From NCBI GenBank assembly GCA_949128115.1, contig OX421963.1, forward strand, positions 83,337,602-83,401,601: DNA of 64,000 nt. Direction: 5' to 3'. Source of the DNA: Anaspis maculata (taxonomy: Eukaryota > Arthropoda > Insecta > Coleoptera > Scraptiidae). The position numbers and the translations under genes were made by a program. Positions 54,501 through 64,000 of the stretch are shown here, piece by piece. The stretch's first letter is position 1. The number at the start of each line of letters is the position of its first letter. The notes below the pieces were generated by a model. The model worked only from the letters and a program-made list of their open reading frames with translations, ran no database searches and had not been told where the DNA came from.

Positions 54501-56788
54501 GGCTTGTCGTCTTCGATCTTGACGATCGGATGATGAGGGATGTAATACGCCTCAGAATCTGGAGGTTCTGCGTCCAGCAAGGTCATGTGACCTAGGTCGA
54601 GGTAGTCGCGCATGAATGCTATGTACAGATCACGGAGTGTGTCCTGACGGACCAGGCGACGTTCGATAGCTAACCAACGGCGGTCAGCCATAGACCTGCA
54701 ATGTTCAAAGGTGGGGGACTCCCTTTTGAAGGGAAGCGAAACCCCAAAACGACCTGACGGACAACGGTAGACAGAGTCCCGGAAACAAATTTCTGCACGT
54801 TCATCATCTGGGGACAAACGTGTTTTGGACGATGGTGACGAGATTTCCTCTACTTCCCAAAATTTGTGCAGAGACTCGTCGATTCCAGTTGGAGTGCAAA
54901 CCAAAAAGGAATGCAGAGGTTTTGACGGGGTTTGAAAGGGACCGAGAAGAGCCCAGCCAAAAATGGTGTTTATGGCAACAGGCTGTGACGGACCTGACGA
55001 GACGATTCCCTCTTTCACGACTGACGGATAAACGTCGGCGCCCAACAACACTTGAATGGGGCCTGGCTTGAACCATGTGGGATCCGCCATATTCGATAAG
55101 TTCAAGTGGAATTGATCCGGGTTCAAAGCGGTGTCTGGCAGGTTACCACAAATCCTGCGCAGGACAATTAACTCCAATTCAGGGATTGGGAGAGACTCAT
55201 CATCAGCCTTGACCTGGCAAGTGACTGTGCCACACGTCGAATTGGCGGGGGTGAGACCCAAGCCAAAAACGGGCACATTGTGATTTGATGGGGATAGACC
55301 CAATTTGCGCACGCAGGAGTCCAAAATAAACGATGCCTGACTGGCAGGGTCTATGAGCGCACGGAGGCTTTGGTAGCCTCCCCACCGGTCACGAACGTGA
55401 ACGATTGCCGTGGCCAACAAAACATGAGCTGCCTTGAGGCTTGAGGCGAGATTCGTCACCGAATTCGCGACATTTTCTGGAAGACCAGGGGAAACGATTT
55501 GCGGTAATTCAACTGGATTCGATAAAGAACTGGGTGACTCATGACCTGCAGTTCTATGTGGCTTGGGGAAGTGCAGCAAGGTGTGATGCCTTGCGTGGCA
55601 CTGCCGACACGAATACGACGATGGACATTTTGGAGCGCCGTGATTGGTGCTCAAGCAGTTGAGACAGAGCCTTTTCTGTTTGACCGCCAAATATCTGTCA
55701 TTTGGGGACATTGACAGAAAAGTCTTGCACGCGGTGACTCTATGACTTCTCGCCCCACAATGAGAACATGCTGACTCATGCGACGTCGCTGGGGCAGATG
55801 AAGTCTGAGACACCAACGTATGTGAGGCCCACGACTTGCGGCTGACCTCGGGCTTCACGGTAACGGTGTTTGCCCGTGTGGAGCGGGAGTTCGATTGCGT
55901 TTTAGAATTTAAGGCAGTTGCCTCGAAAGCCTTGCATTGGTCGAGCACGAAAGACTTGACGTCTTCGTATTTGGGGAAGGGGGTGCCAGCTGACTGCACC
56001 TCGAAACGTTTTCGCGTCGACTCATCGAGTTTCTGGAGCAGCATGCTCGACAGGGTGAAATCCCACAGGTCGATATGCTGATACTGCTCGAGCGCCACTA
56101 AATTTTCGTTGAACGTGTTCACAAGATGGCGAAGCGCTTGCGCGGAGTCAGATGTGACGGAGGAGGCGTTCATCATCGACTGCCAGTAAAAAGTGACTAG
56201 CACGCGGTCGTTCTGGTATCTCTCAACCAACGAGTCGAACGCAATTATGTAATTATCTCCCGTCAATGGCAGGTGTTTAACCATTGAGAGAGGTTCACCA
56301 GATAAAGACGAGATCAGATACTGAAACCGTTCAATATCTGAGAGAGACTGGTTTCTGTGTATTAACGCCGTGAACAGATCATAGTATGGTGGCCATGATT
56401 TTAACTTTCCGTCGAACAACGGCAACGCGATTTTTGGCAATCGGACATTGCTCCGGCCTGTCTCGAACCAAGTTTGCGAGGCTTGGCGAGAGAGCGAGGA
56501 AGTCGGCTCTGAATTCGAAAACGAGGCTTTTACCGCAGCAAGTTTGCCATACAAGCTGTCTGCCCGGAGTGTACGTTCAAGAAATGTAGCCTTCTGCTCC
56601 TCGGAGGCACTGGGGAGAGGGGCAGTGTTGACCGTGCTCTTGAAACCGTTGTAAATTTCCGCCGCAATGTCAAACGTGGCTAAAAATGCCGGTTGGAGGC
56701 TTGGCTCGGTGGTAGCTGTGACGCCTTGTTCCAGAAGGGGCTCAAGGCGCGCAATAGCTATCGCGATGGACGATAAAGTTGCGTCCAT
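51590..56788 (-). CDS. gag-pol: BEL2 Gag-Pol polyprotein
   Basis: 1732 residues from the ATG at 56788 to the TGA at 51590; the ten extra codons upstream start at a TTG and are not used. Domain order and positions are as in BEL1: DUF1759-like Gag, zinc knuckles from 341, protease with DPAS at 480, YVDD at 888-891, RNase H acids at 1065 and 1140, integrase acids at 1444, 1510 and 1552. No stop or frame shift. About 14 substitutions relative to BEL1, for example Trp for Gly in the Gag segment FYGQSMMN and Gly for Ala in the integrase segment STDAFLAA; all catalytic residues seen in BEL1 are kept. Confidence 0.95.
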   Translation of the reverse strand: MDATLSSIAIAIARLEPLLEQGVTATTEPSLQPAFLATFDIAAEIYNGFKSTVNTAPLPSASEEQKATFLERTLRADSLYGKLAAVKASFSNSEPTSSLSRQASQTWFETGRSNVRLPKIALPLFDGKLKSWPPYYDLFTALIHRNQSLSDIERFQYLISSLSGEPLSMVKHLPLTGDNYIIAFDSLVERYQNDRVLVTFYWQSMMNASSVTSDSAQALRHLVNTFNENLVALEQYQHIDLWDFTLSSMLLQKLDESTRKRFEVQSAGTPFPKYEDVKSFVLDQCKAFEATALNSKTQSNSRSTRANTVTVKPEVSRKSWASHTLVSQTSSAPATSHESACSHCGARSHRVTACKTFLSMSPNDRYLAVKQKRLCLNCLSTNHGAPKCPSSYSCRQCHARHHTLLHFPKPHRTAGHESPSSLSNPVELPQIVSPGLPENVANSVTNLASSLKAAHVLLATAIVHVRDRWGGYQSLRALIDPASQASFILDSCVRKLGLSPSNHNVPVFGLGLTPANSTCGTVTCQVKADDESLPIPELELIVLRRICGNLPDTALNPDQFHLNLSNMADPTWFKPGPIQVLLGADVYPSVVKEGIVSSGPSQPVAINTIFGWALLGPFQTPSKPLHSFLVCTPTGIDESLHKFWEVEEISSPSSKTRLSPDDERAEICFRDSVYRCPSGRFGVSLPFKRESPTFEHCRSMADRRWLAIERRLVRQDTLRDLYIAFMRDYLDLGHMTLLDAEPPDSEAYYIPHHPIVKIEDDKPKIRVVFDASAQAPSHLSLNETLLVGPKLQQDIAALLLQFRCEPIVFTCDIRQMYRQILISPEHRKYQLIRFRFSPDRPIETYQLNTITYGVSSAPFLAVRTLLHLAEQSASKFPLASQAIRRNLYVDDLLCGANSVESARELQTQLINLLQSGCFELRKWASNHPDVLQDIPLDHVRTQPSTFSDVADNTVKILGLQWQAATDTFSFTVHPNELPCTKRSILSEVARIYDPLGFLCPVAFFAKHLIQRLWKLGLDWDDTPPDIVCQQWLRFQSELSQLSRLQIPRHTFLSPADRCQLHAFCDASESGYASVLYVRYLRNGVPTIRLLTAKSKVAPVKLLTVPRLELCAAVLLSNLVAFTVAALAGTVQFDAIFAWTDSTVVLSWLRSSSHRWKTFVAHRVEHIQQRVPPQCWRHVSTSDNPADPASRGLFPEDMLSCSLWWSGPPFPSSADDTWTDDKFSVSSPDIASEERKLALVVRVPQPPPIDIDDLFLRISSLRKIQGAVAYFYRFCKCKSDEKFTGPLSDTELHFALLYIVKHVQQKVFAVEIASLRNGKPCSRPFRKLSPFLDRDDVLRVGGRLKHCHELPFATRHPALLPSRHVLTGLVIRQVHSRHCHPGLNNTCYLLQQNFWILSTRRAVRHYLASCYRCFRTKPQTFSPTMGDLPSARISQLKPFSCVGLDYGGPFPILMSRARGVRTTKAYICLFVCFATKALHVEVASDLSTDGFLAALRRFIARRGRCSTIYSDNGTNFVGAHRQLTTSMQLAAESEAITWRFIPPSSPHFGGLWESGIKAVKTHLSRVMGDQILTFEELTTLVTQVEALLNSRPLSELSSDPNDLCPLTPGHFLTLEPLTAPPDPDLSHLKISRLSRWQLVQSMQQRFWARWRDEYLHTLYQRGKWHKSRHLESADVGSLVLIKDENAPPLKWRLGRISKLFPGKDGICRVADVRTQRDVLRRPMVKLCPLPSGQ

Positions 56789-57011
56789 TGTGTACGACAC
56801 AAAGAAAAATGAAAACAAAGCAACTGACCCTTAGGTTGGCGTACCTGAATGGCGAACCCAACCCAGGTGAAAAAGTGCGAATGAGACGGGCGAAAAACGA
56901 ATTGATCAACACGCTGGACCAACGCACAAGTGTCACGTGGGTTTGACCCGTGACTTTAAAGTTTCAATAGTGAGGTGAATTAAATTCCTGACTGTACCAT
57001 GCTTAGCCTGT

Positions 57012-57029
57012 ATCCGGCTCGAAGGACCA
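57012..57029 (-). promoter_or_regulatory. BEL2 primer-binding site for tRNA-Tyr
   Basis: The plus strand reads ATCCGGCTCGAAGGACCA, the 3' end of tRNA-Tyr with CCA, so the minus strand is its complement; seven bases from the 5' LTR. Confidence 0.9.
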
Positions 57030-57036
57030 ATTTATA

Positions 57037-58005
57037 TGTTAGCGCGGTACACATAAAGACGGCAGCCTTCCGATGAAGGCTGCATTAAAACAATAACTCT
57101 TGGATTAGGAAAGCAGCAAGCGACAGTCAGAAATAAAATTCACAACAACAATCAAAAACTTTAATGCAAAACAAAAGAAAAAAAAACACAAACAGACAGA
57201 ATTACAGAACAATAAAAAAAAAACAATGTGAATTAAATGAAATGAAAATTCCGAGTGGTTCTGATCGGGGGCAGATTCGCTGGCGCCGAGTGGCGTCCTG
57301 AAAACGAGACGAACTGCACTGAAGGTATACACCCCGGCAAACGGGAATAAACGGTAAATGGTAAAAAACAATGGAAAATATGGAACTTACGGGATCTTAT
57401 TCGGTGGCGGCGTCGTCCTGGCGGAGTCCGAAGGCGGCTTCGTGGTGGATGGCCGTTCTGGTGGTGGATTTCCTTTTGAAATGCACGAGTGCCCGTGTTC
57501 GTCACCAAAATGGCGGACGAACGACTCGATCCCGTCCGAAACTGGAGCTTTGTGTGCGGCTGGCTGGTCCAAGCCGCTCCCCGGTGAAAGCGGTGAAAAC
57601 TGCCGCTTTCTGGACTTGGAGATGCTGCAGAGATCCTCCAGGAGTCACTATCGGACGCGATGGGCCTTGGATGGGCTTCGGGTCGAGTACGAATGTACGC
57701 CGATGGCACGACAAGATGGCCGCGAGAACGATGACCAAAAAAAAGACGGCGTGGCTTCCCGCTCGACGTACGGAGATCGACTCCGCTTCGAACGAAGCGG
57801 CAAAGGCACGAGCGGAAAGAAAGCCGAAGAATGCCGAAGACGGCCGAAGAAAGTGCTGGAGCTCGTTTACGCTTGCGCCTGACAGCCAAGTGCCAGGCAC
57901 ACCGAACAGGGGGTGAGGGGTGAGGACTTGGACAACACAGGGATATTTTGGGTTGCATACCCTCAGTGCACACGAATGCAGTTTTCAATGAACGGGGCCG
58001 AGACA
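57037..58005 (-). repeat. BEL2 5' LTR (969 bp)
   Basis: Ends TGTTAG...GAGACA on plus. Carries the same YY1-like and intron-like signals as the BEL1 LTRs. Confidence 0.92.
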
Positions 58006-58010
58006 GTAAT
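58006..58010. repeat. BEL2 target-site duplication GTAAT (right)
   Basis: Exact copy of 50497-50501. Confidence 0.92.
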
Positions 58011-59845
58011 CTTTTGCCCATTTTGGAATTGGAAGGGATCGGACATGGCCTGTGCCTTTGTTGAGAACTGGACCTATTTCCACCTTGAATTGCCCTTGAA
58101 GCTTAGAAGGATATCGCGACTGCGAGTGTCTATAGCTGGAAATATGGAACTCAATTTCACCCTTCCAAAAACTTTGGAACCAATGGTGTACCCGAACAAT
58201 TACTCAAGTCAAGGCCCAAACCCTCGTGTGAAAACCCTTTTGATTGAACCCCGTTCTGTTTTGTGTGAGGTGTAACCCATTTTTGCTTGAAACCTACAAA
58301 GTGCTCGCCGATGAACTAACGCGAAAAGACTTCGAAACAACTATTATTCCATATGAATAAATATCAGATCGCCAATCAACTATTGAGCCATAACAATCCA
58401 TTATGGGTACAAATTTATTGAATCGTCACGTCGGATTTTCCATTTCCCGATTCAAACAATCTCTATCGCTTCGAATACTGCAACAAATTGATTAGTTACG
58501 CGATGATCAAACTGAACGTTCCTCTAAGTGAAACTCCTTGCCGTCACATTTGTCAATAGTAATTCTCTTGTACTTGATAACCCAACTAACAAAGAAATCT
58601 GAATAATTGCGATTGCACGCTAAAACAAAGTCATATTAGTTTCAAGGAGAAGGAGGGGGGGGGGAGTTCAAGGTCCCAAACCGATTATTATAATCAATAA
58701 GTGAGACTCTACGAAAGATTCCGACTCTGATTCCAACAAACGCGATTCTAGTTACCTCAAATTATTATTCGTTTCGCGATTCTCTAAACTCAGCAGCGCG
58801 TATTCAGAAGTGTCGCCTAAAAGCTCCGTCGGGGTCCTCACTTCAACCCCTGGACCGCAGGTACTACCTTATGAGAAGTTGAAGTCTTACCCCGTGTCGA
58901 TCGTGGCTTTCTAGGACATTGCAAATCTCAATCGTAGGCCGTCTGCTCCTTTCCACAAGATCGCTCCTTTTCCACCGCGAGGTACCGTTTGTCAATCACA
59001 AGCATCCACTCCTGAACCGAAGCAGGACAAGACGCACCCCAAAAGGAGGCCCAGACGCAGCCAGTGAACTGTTAGGAACCACCCCCAATAAAGGCCATGA
59101 CACATCGCAAGTGAAGGTCAGGACACAACGCCCAAAGGAGGCCCCGACTCGCCCCAGAGGAGCTTATTGTCAGGGACAGATTACGAGTGCTCGATGCAGG
59201 TTCCTCTTCCAACAGGCAGCGTTCTATGTAAAGGGTTCCAACCCCATAGATATGAAATTATACAATCTCGTCGGAAGCAAGGGACGCACTCAGATATTCC
59301 TCGGTTACTCGGTGATACCCACACCGTCCATCGGTTTCTTCTTCAGCTTGAGGAGTTCCCTGGCAAAGCCCGCTTCCTAACGTAAAACGCAATTAATCTC
59401 GGAGCAAAAGTGAAGTGTGCATCGGTGCACAATTTAACTTTTACGAGCTCGCGGCTCCCTATAATGGAAAGCTTGATGTAGACCGGGCAAATCGCATTTA
59501 ATAATACCGCGACACGGATGGGAATCCCTTCGATGACAGGCTAGGCTGTACCAAGGTGACGATGAGCATCTTGGTAATCAGACGTCTGAAAGATTGGCGA
59601 GTGAATTCAAATTCGAACGCAGACAATGCAAAATCTCATTTAATAAGCACAGGACACGGACGATTAAGACGTTGAATTTCGATGGCGTGGAGGATCCCGC
59701 ACGCGACGACCATATGCGAGGGCCCAACCACGGGAATGGCGCATTAGAATATGGCAGCATTTTGAAGCGCAGAGCGTGGAACGCACGTACATCAGTCGGT
59801 CTTGAGAGTGGACAGTCAAGAGTACAGTAACGAAACGAATATAGC

Positions 59846-59925
59846 TGAACCGTTTTATACTACCTCTCGAACTTTCTTCGTGTAAATTACATCGCTAGCG
59901 ACATCTTTCAACCATGTGGTGAATT
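59846..59925 (-). promoter_or_regulatory. Conserved TATA promoter-like block, copy B
   Basis: Minus-strand TATAAAA (59859-59853) with the same upstream block as copy A (ACATGGTTGAAAGATGTCGC and AGAAAGTTCGAGA). Confidence 0.5.
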
Positions 59926-60285
59926 TGAAGACCGCACGTTCGATCCCCATTCCCAATACTCTTATTGATTTTTCCTCAGCGTGTTTTCGACCCATACATG
60001 CGGTGGGCTTCAATGTTTTTGCCAAAATTACTTGATGATTAAACTTCTTTTCAAAAAAACTTTGCGCTTCTCGAAAATTCTCGCCAGAACTTTTTTCTCC
60101 ATCGGTTTAGTGTGAGATGAAGTGTCGTGGGTGCTTGGAAGATAGGAGAGTGGGGTCATTCACCCACTCTCGCCCCCCTTGGCTATGCCACTGACCACCA
60201 GTACCTATAAGAAGTTTTCGGTTCCAGCTTTGGATCTTGAATAGGAATTGGACTGTTGCCTCAATGTTAGAACCTACTCGTACCT

Positions 60286-61326
60286 ATACAGGGTGATTCA
60301 CCACCAAATGGACATAGCCTGATGGTATATAGGTCCTTTTTTTTTAGGCAAACCAGGATCTGGCTTTGAAAATTTTCCAACGCTTTTCGTTTTTAAGTGA
60401 CAGGATTCATGTATTTTGTCAATTTTTTAAATAAGCCATATCTGTAGAACGATCCAATGAATTCGATTAAAATTTTGTGAGTTCATTCTACTGATGATAT
60501 TTGACACATCGCCGGATCAAGCAGTTCAAAATTTTCAGGGCCGGCCTTGATAAAAAAACTTCAAAGATTTTGTATGTATGTATGTATGTATGTTTTTCAA
60601 ATTTATTTCCACATCAGAAACTACATAAAACATGCTACAAGTATCGCAAAAAATTGCTTGGCACCATTGAGCTGTCAATGAGATTTTGATAATCCTGAAA
60701 ATTTTCAAGGTTAGGATTTTTTGTGAATTGATAATTTGAAATATTTGCAGATGATCTATTATGGCCTCAAATTCCAGCCGTTCCGTCAAAAAAATTGAGA
60801 TGTTTTTCCAACGTTCTCATTTTTTTTTTTCGATTATGATGAAATTTTTTCTGCTACCGAAAAAACGTGAAAATTTTCTTTTCAATTCCTTTGACAAAAA
60901 TTTTCAGGATCATCAAAATTTTATTGATAGCCCAATGGTTCCAAGCAATTTTTTTTTGCGATATTATTAGCATGTTTCATGTGGTCTCTGGATACGAAAA
61001 TGGATTTCGAAAAATATGCATACAGATTGTCTTTTTTTGAAAAAAGCTTCGGAGTTTTTTCTTCAAAGCCGGCCCTGGAAGTTTTGAACTATTTGATAAG
61101 GCGATGTATCACCTATCAATAGGAGAAATAACTAACAAAATTTCAATCGAATCCATTAAGTCGTTCTGAAGATACAGCTTGTCAAAAAATTCTACGAAAT
61201 ACATGAATCACCCTGTAGCTTCGAAACGAACAACTTCATAGAAATTTCAAAACCAGATCCTGGTTCGCCTGGAGAAACTTCACCAACCCTAAGGCTATGT
61301 CCATTTGGTGGTGAATCACCCTGTAT
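60286..61326. mobile_element. Foldback element with concentric hAT-like inner ends
   Basis: Outer tips ATACAGGGTGATTCACCACC (60286) and inverse (61326). An inner pair of CAGGGCCGG ends at 60536 and 61077 shares the same centre (about 60806). ATGT(ATGT)n microsatellite at about 60571. Non-coding. Confidence 0.75.
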
Positions 61327-61587
61327 GTAGACAAAATCAAGAATAATATGAATTTCTATCACCTGCAGCGCGCAGACAAGATAATTTTGTTATTTTGTTT
61401 CTTCCCTCTTTTGGAAAAAAATATTGAAATACAAAATTTCGAAGGCCCCTGGCATTATGATATCCGGGGCCGGGGACCCCAGAAGCCTCAAGTGAAAATA
61501 ATCCTTAGAGATTTCGTGATACAGACACACCTCTGTTGCCTGTGTGTAGGCCCCCAAACCTGTGGTCATGGGGCCTGCCAAGGTAAC

Positions 61588-63180
61588 TTTAGAATTAGCC
61601 CAGGCGCCAAGGAAAACAATAAGGAAATAATTGTTCACTGGCTGGAAACTAGCTTAAAACGATCTGTGTAGCTTAGGCTTTGACATACTAGTTTCCCCCC
61701 TTTCGGAAATGTCGGCGTCATGTCGCCATCATCAACAAGAAGTACACCAGCGTGGATTTTGCCAAATATCATAATTTTGGGTTATCTGACAGCAGAAGAT
61801 GTGAGGAGTCATTTTGAAGCCTATAAAATTCCCTACCGTGTGGTTTTTGAATCAATTTCCAGCGACCTATGGTCTTCGAGATAGAGCTTCTGGAGGCGAG
61901 AGTCATTGTCGTGGAAGCTCCATGGCCACTTGACTCGAAAAACTAGAATGTCGATGTGGGAAAAAAATTTCAAAACGAAACTACTTGAGAATCCTTCAAG
62001 CTATAGTTGCGGTGATGGTCTCAGACTCTTTCTCTTGAACCGTAAATTACGGACATTGAAAAGTCAAAAACGCCATATTGTACATATACAGGGTGTACTA
62101 AGGGAATCAAATCACATCAGAGAAATTTGACATATTTCTTCGATTTAGCCTATGCGAAACTCTAAGCACTTATCACGAGTCCACTATCAATATGCATTGC
62201 TCTGTAAGCTTCACTTGATACACTTGAGAAGTGGTCAGTTCACAGCTTTCCTGTAAAATGTTTTGAAGGCCCTCTAAAATCATCAAAATTTACAATAACA
62301 AGAAATGTATGTAGCAGTATATTATATACCAAGGAACCAAAGTGAATTTTTGATCCCTTGGGTGAAGTTTGTTGCTCGGGGGCCCTTCAGGTCCAAATCC
62401 CCAAATTTAAAATTCACTTTGGTCCCTTGGTATATAATATACTGTTACATATATTTCTTGCTACTGTAAATTTTGATGATTTCAGAAGGCCTTTGAAACA
62501 TTTTACAGTAAAGCTGTGAGCTGACCACTTCTTGAATGTATTAAGTGAAGCTTACAGAGCAAATGCATATTGATATTGGACTCGTGATAAGTGCTTAGAG
62601 TGTCGCATATAGGCTGAATCGAAGAGATATGTAAAATTTCTCTGATCTGATTTGATTCCTCCAGTACACCCTGTATATGTACAATGTCACGTTTCGACTT
62701 TTCTATATTCGTAATCTGCGGTTCAAGAGAAAGACTTCAAGACCATTACCGCAACTATAGCATAAAGGATTTCCGAGAAATCTCATTTTTAATTTTTCTT
62801 GTCACATCGTCATTTTGGTTTCTCGAGTCAAGTGGCCATGGAGCTTTCACGACAATGCCTCTCGCTTCTAGAAGCTCTATCTCAAAGACCATAGGTTGCA
62901 GAAAATTAATTCAGAAATTATTCTGTAGGGAATTTTATTGGTTTCAAAATGACTCCCCACATCTTTTGCTGTCCAGATGGCTCAAAATCAAGATATTTGG
63001 CAAAAACCACGCTGGTGCACTTCTTGTTGATGATGGCGACATGACGCCGACATTTCCGAAAGGGGGGAAATTAGTATGCCAAAACCTAAGCCACACAGAT
63101 CGTTTTTAACCAGTTTCCAGCCAGTTAACAATTATTTCCTTACTGAGCTGATTTTTGCTTCCTAGCGCCTGGACTAAATG
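61588..63180. repeat. 1.6-kb outer palindrome
   Basis: Left arm blocks (AGCCCAGGCGCC, ATAATTGTTCACTGGCTGG, the CATGTCGCCATCATCAACAA segment, the CATGGCCACTTGACTCGA segment) recur inverted on the right up to 63180. The centre, near 62383, coincides with that of the ACAGGGTG foldback at 62079-62682. Open frames in the arms (107 and 141 codons) are arm copies and not genes. Confidence 0.75.
62079..62682. mobile_element. Foldback element at the core of the 61.6-63.2 kb palindrome
   Basis: TGTACATATACAGGGTGTAC and its inverse form the tips. The arms match over nearly their full length, including AGTGAAGCTTACAGAGCAA and ATACCAAGG...AAAGTGAATTTT segments. Confidence 0.8.
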
Positions 63181-63391
63181 GAAAATGAAGAAAAACCAAA
63201 AACAATGCTGCTCACCTGAGTAATGTGCGAAAAAGATGACTATTGAGGAAACAAATTGAAATTCTTGGATTTTACCATTTTTTTTTTGCAGTATTTTCCA
63301 CGAACAAGAGGAACTAGGGGCCCCATCAAATGATTTAGGCCCCGAGGCCCGGGGTGGACCGCCCCGCCGCCTCCTCCTTAGTCCGCCACTG

Positions 63392-63399
63392 CGTGCGCG
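63392..63399. repeat. 8-bp target-site duplication CGTGCGCG (right)
   Basis: Exact copy of 49400-49407. Confidence 0.85.
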
Positions 63400-64000
63400 C
63401 CATCGATGATATGTACGTGTGCTTGCGAGGCTTTGAATGAATATTGAAAATATTGAAAGCATTCAAGATTCAAGGGAATTTTCGCGTTATTGCTCTCGAT
63501 AAAAATAAATGGAGCTAGGTATTCCAATAACCGCCGATAATTGTCAACAATTAAAAAAAGGAGCAACGTTGTTGATAATTGTACAGACATTAATCTTTAT
63601 AATAGTAAATCGTTGTGATAAATCAGTTTTTGATTTGCTGCAAATGACACTCGTTAACAGTTACAGTATAACTTCCGTAAACTGTAGCAACTAGCAACTA
63701 AATACATGTTTGCTCTAGTATCTGAAAAAAGCTCGCTGATGAAGTTCTATCTTGCGCGATCTGTTCAGTCGTCGGTCTGACAAATTATCGTCTGGGCGAT
63801 TTGTTACCGGTCGGCCGATATTAACAACTCTTCATCATAATTCAATAAATTAGCGTGAAATGAGATAATAAATAACTCTCGGCTAGGCAGACCGGAGAGC
63901 TCTTAGGACGGTCGCATCTCGAAGGGGAATTTATTATATCGCAAAATGTGGCCGCTTTGTTCTAGAAATTTATTCGCATTCAGACTATCGCGCAGCATCA
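63400..64000. other. Flanking DNA, no gene seen
   Basis: AT-rich; continues the original target locus to the right of the hAT-like structure. Short open frames only. Confidence 0.4.

Larger units (their letters stand above)
50502..58005 (-). mobile_element. BEL/Pao LTR retrotransposon BEL2, complete
   Basis: 7504 bp on the minus strand with 969-bp LTRs that differ at about five positions by eye, TSD GTAAT, tRNA-Tyr primer site and an intact 1732-residue polyprotein that differs from BEL1 at about 14 residues. Same family as BEL1, separate insertion event. Confidence 0.95.
49757..60022 (-). repeat. Unclassified duplicated unit, copy B (contains BEL2)
   Basis: Without BEL2, copy B is 49757-50501 plus 58011-60022 and aligns in inverse with copy A. 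It keeps the TATA block (TATAAAA as inverse at 59853-59859). The 60-codon minus frame at 59578-59760 starts with an ATG about 95 bases after the TATA box but is not conserved in copy A. Copy B lacks the extra 0.9 kb of copy A and its tandem minisatellite. Confidence 0.7.
49588..60193. mobile_element. Possible inner TIR element bracketing copy B
   Basis: CAGTGGCGTAGTCA at 49588 and its imperfect inverse (read as CAGTGGCATAGCCA) ending at 60193 enclose copy B. CAGTGGCGTAG-type ends are common for hAT-like repeats in insects. No matching 8-bp duplication was found, so this is tentative. Confidence 0.4.
49408..63391. mobile_element. 14-kb hAT-like structure enclosing copy B, BEL2 and palindromes
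   Basis: The TIR CAGTGGCGGACTAAGG at 49408-49423 is perfectly inverted at 63376-63391, and both ends carry the 8-bp duplication CGTGCGCG. This is the expected signature of hAT integration. No hAT transposase is visible inside. BEL2 accounts for 7.5 kb, so the structure was about 6.5 kb before that insertion. Copy B and the palindromes at 60.3 and 61.6 kb are inside; whether they arrived as cargo or later cannot be decided here. Confidence 0.75.

Noticed and set aside
58919..59380. 153-codon open frame in copy B
   Set aside because: It runs antisense to the unit, is not conserved in copy A and has no recognisable domain.
62684..63109. 141-codon open frame
   Set aside because: It is an arm of the 61588-63180 palindrome; the other arm does not keep the frame and no domain is seen.
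63735..63780. Second CTGATGA box as a possible hammerhead
   Set aside because: No GAAA box with pairing stems follows. Other CTGATGA occurrences, and TCATCAG on the reverse strand, also failed.

Overview
The window looks like nuclear DNA of an arthropod, most likely an insect and possibly a hemipteran. The reasons are AT-rich intergenic sequence with frequent GTACCTAC-type strings, introns with consensus splice sites, a Ty3/Gypsy and two BEL/Pao retrotransposons (one primed by tRNA-Tyr), hAT-type and Tc1/mariner-type remains, a tRNA-derived SINE, and a tandem cluster of C2H2 zinc-finger genes. There are no bacterial operons, CRISPR arrays, rRNA genes or free-standing tRNA genes.

Layout. 1-6.1 kb: mostly non-coding, with one decayed retroelement ORF fragment (minus, 1374-2059). 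6.16-6.37 kb: a type I hammerhead ribozyme in the loop of a perfect 39-bp inverted repeat. 6.38-9.68 kb: a hAT-like element with 16-bp TIRs and an 8-bp TSD, holding nested repeats and a Tc1/mariner transposase pseudogene. 11.8-15.4 kb: three foldback palindromes, mostly with ACAGGGTG ends. 16.2-29.0 kb: three paralogous zinc-finger terminal exons. The second is split by a young Gypsy element (21573-26167, identical LTRs, TSD GGCAT). Between the first two lie a short TIR element and a large foldback broken by a SINE. 29.1-34.8 kb: further foldbacks.

34.8-46.0 kb (copy A) and 49.8-60.0 kb (copy B, inverted) are two diverged copies of an unclassified unit that starts with a conserved TATA block. 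Each copy has received its own BEL/Pao element: BEL1 at 36467-43958 (plus) and BEL2 at 50502-58005 (minus). They sit at different sites, so each copy shows the empty site of the other's insertion. Copy B lies within a still larger hAT-like structure (49408-63391; 16-bp TIRs, 8-bp TSD CGTGCGCG), which also contains two sets of concentric palindromes (60.3-61.3 and 61.6-63.2 kb).

The only convincing host genes are the three zinc-finger exons. Nearly everything else is mobile DNA nested in mobile DNA, and the insertions can be ordered from TSDs and paralogous empty sites. Positions of diffuse repeats were read by eye and may be off by a few bases. No searches were run.
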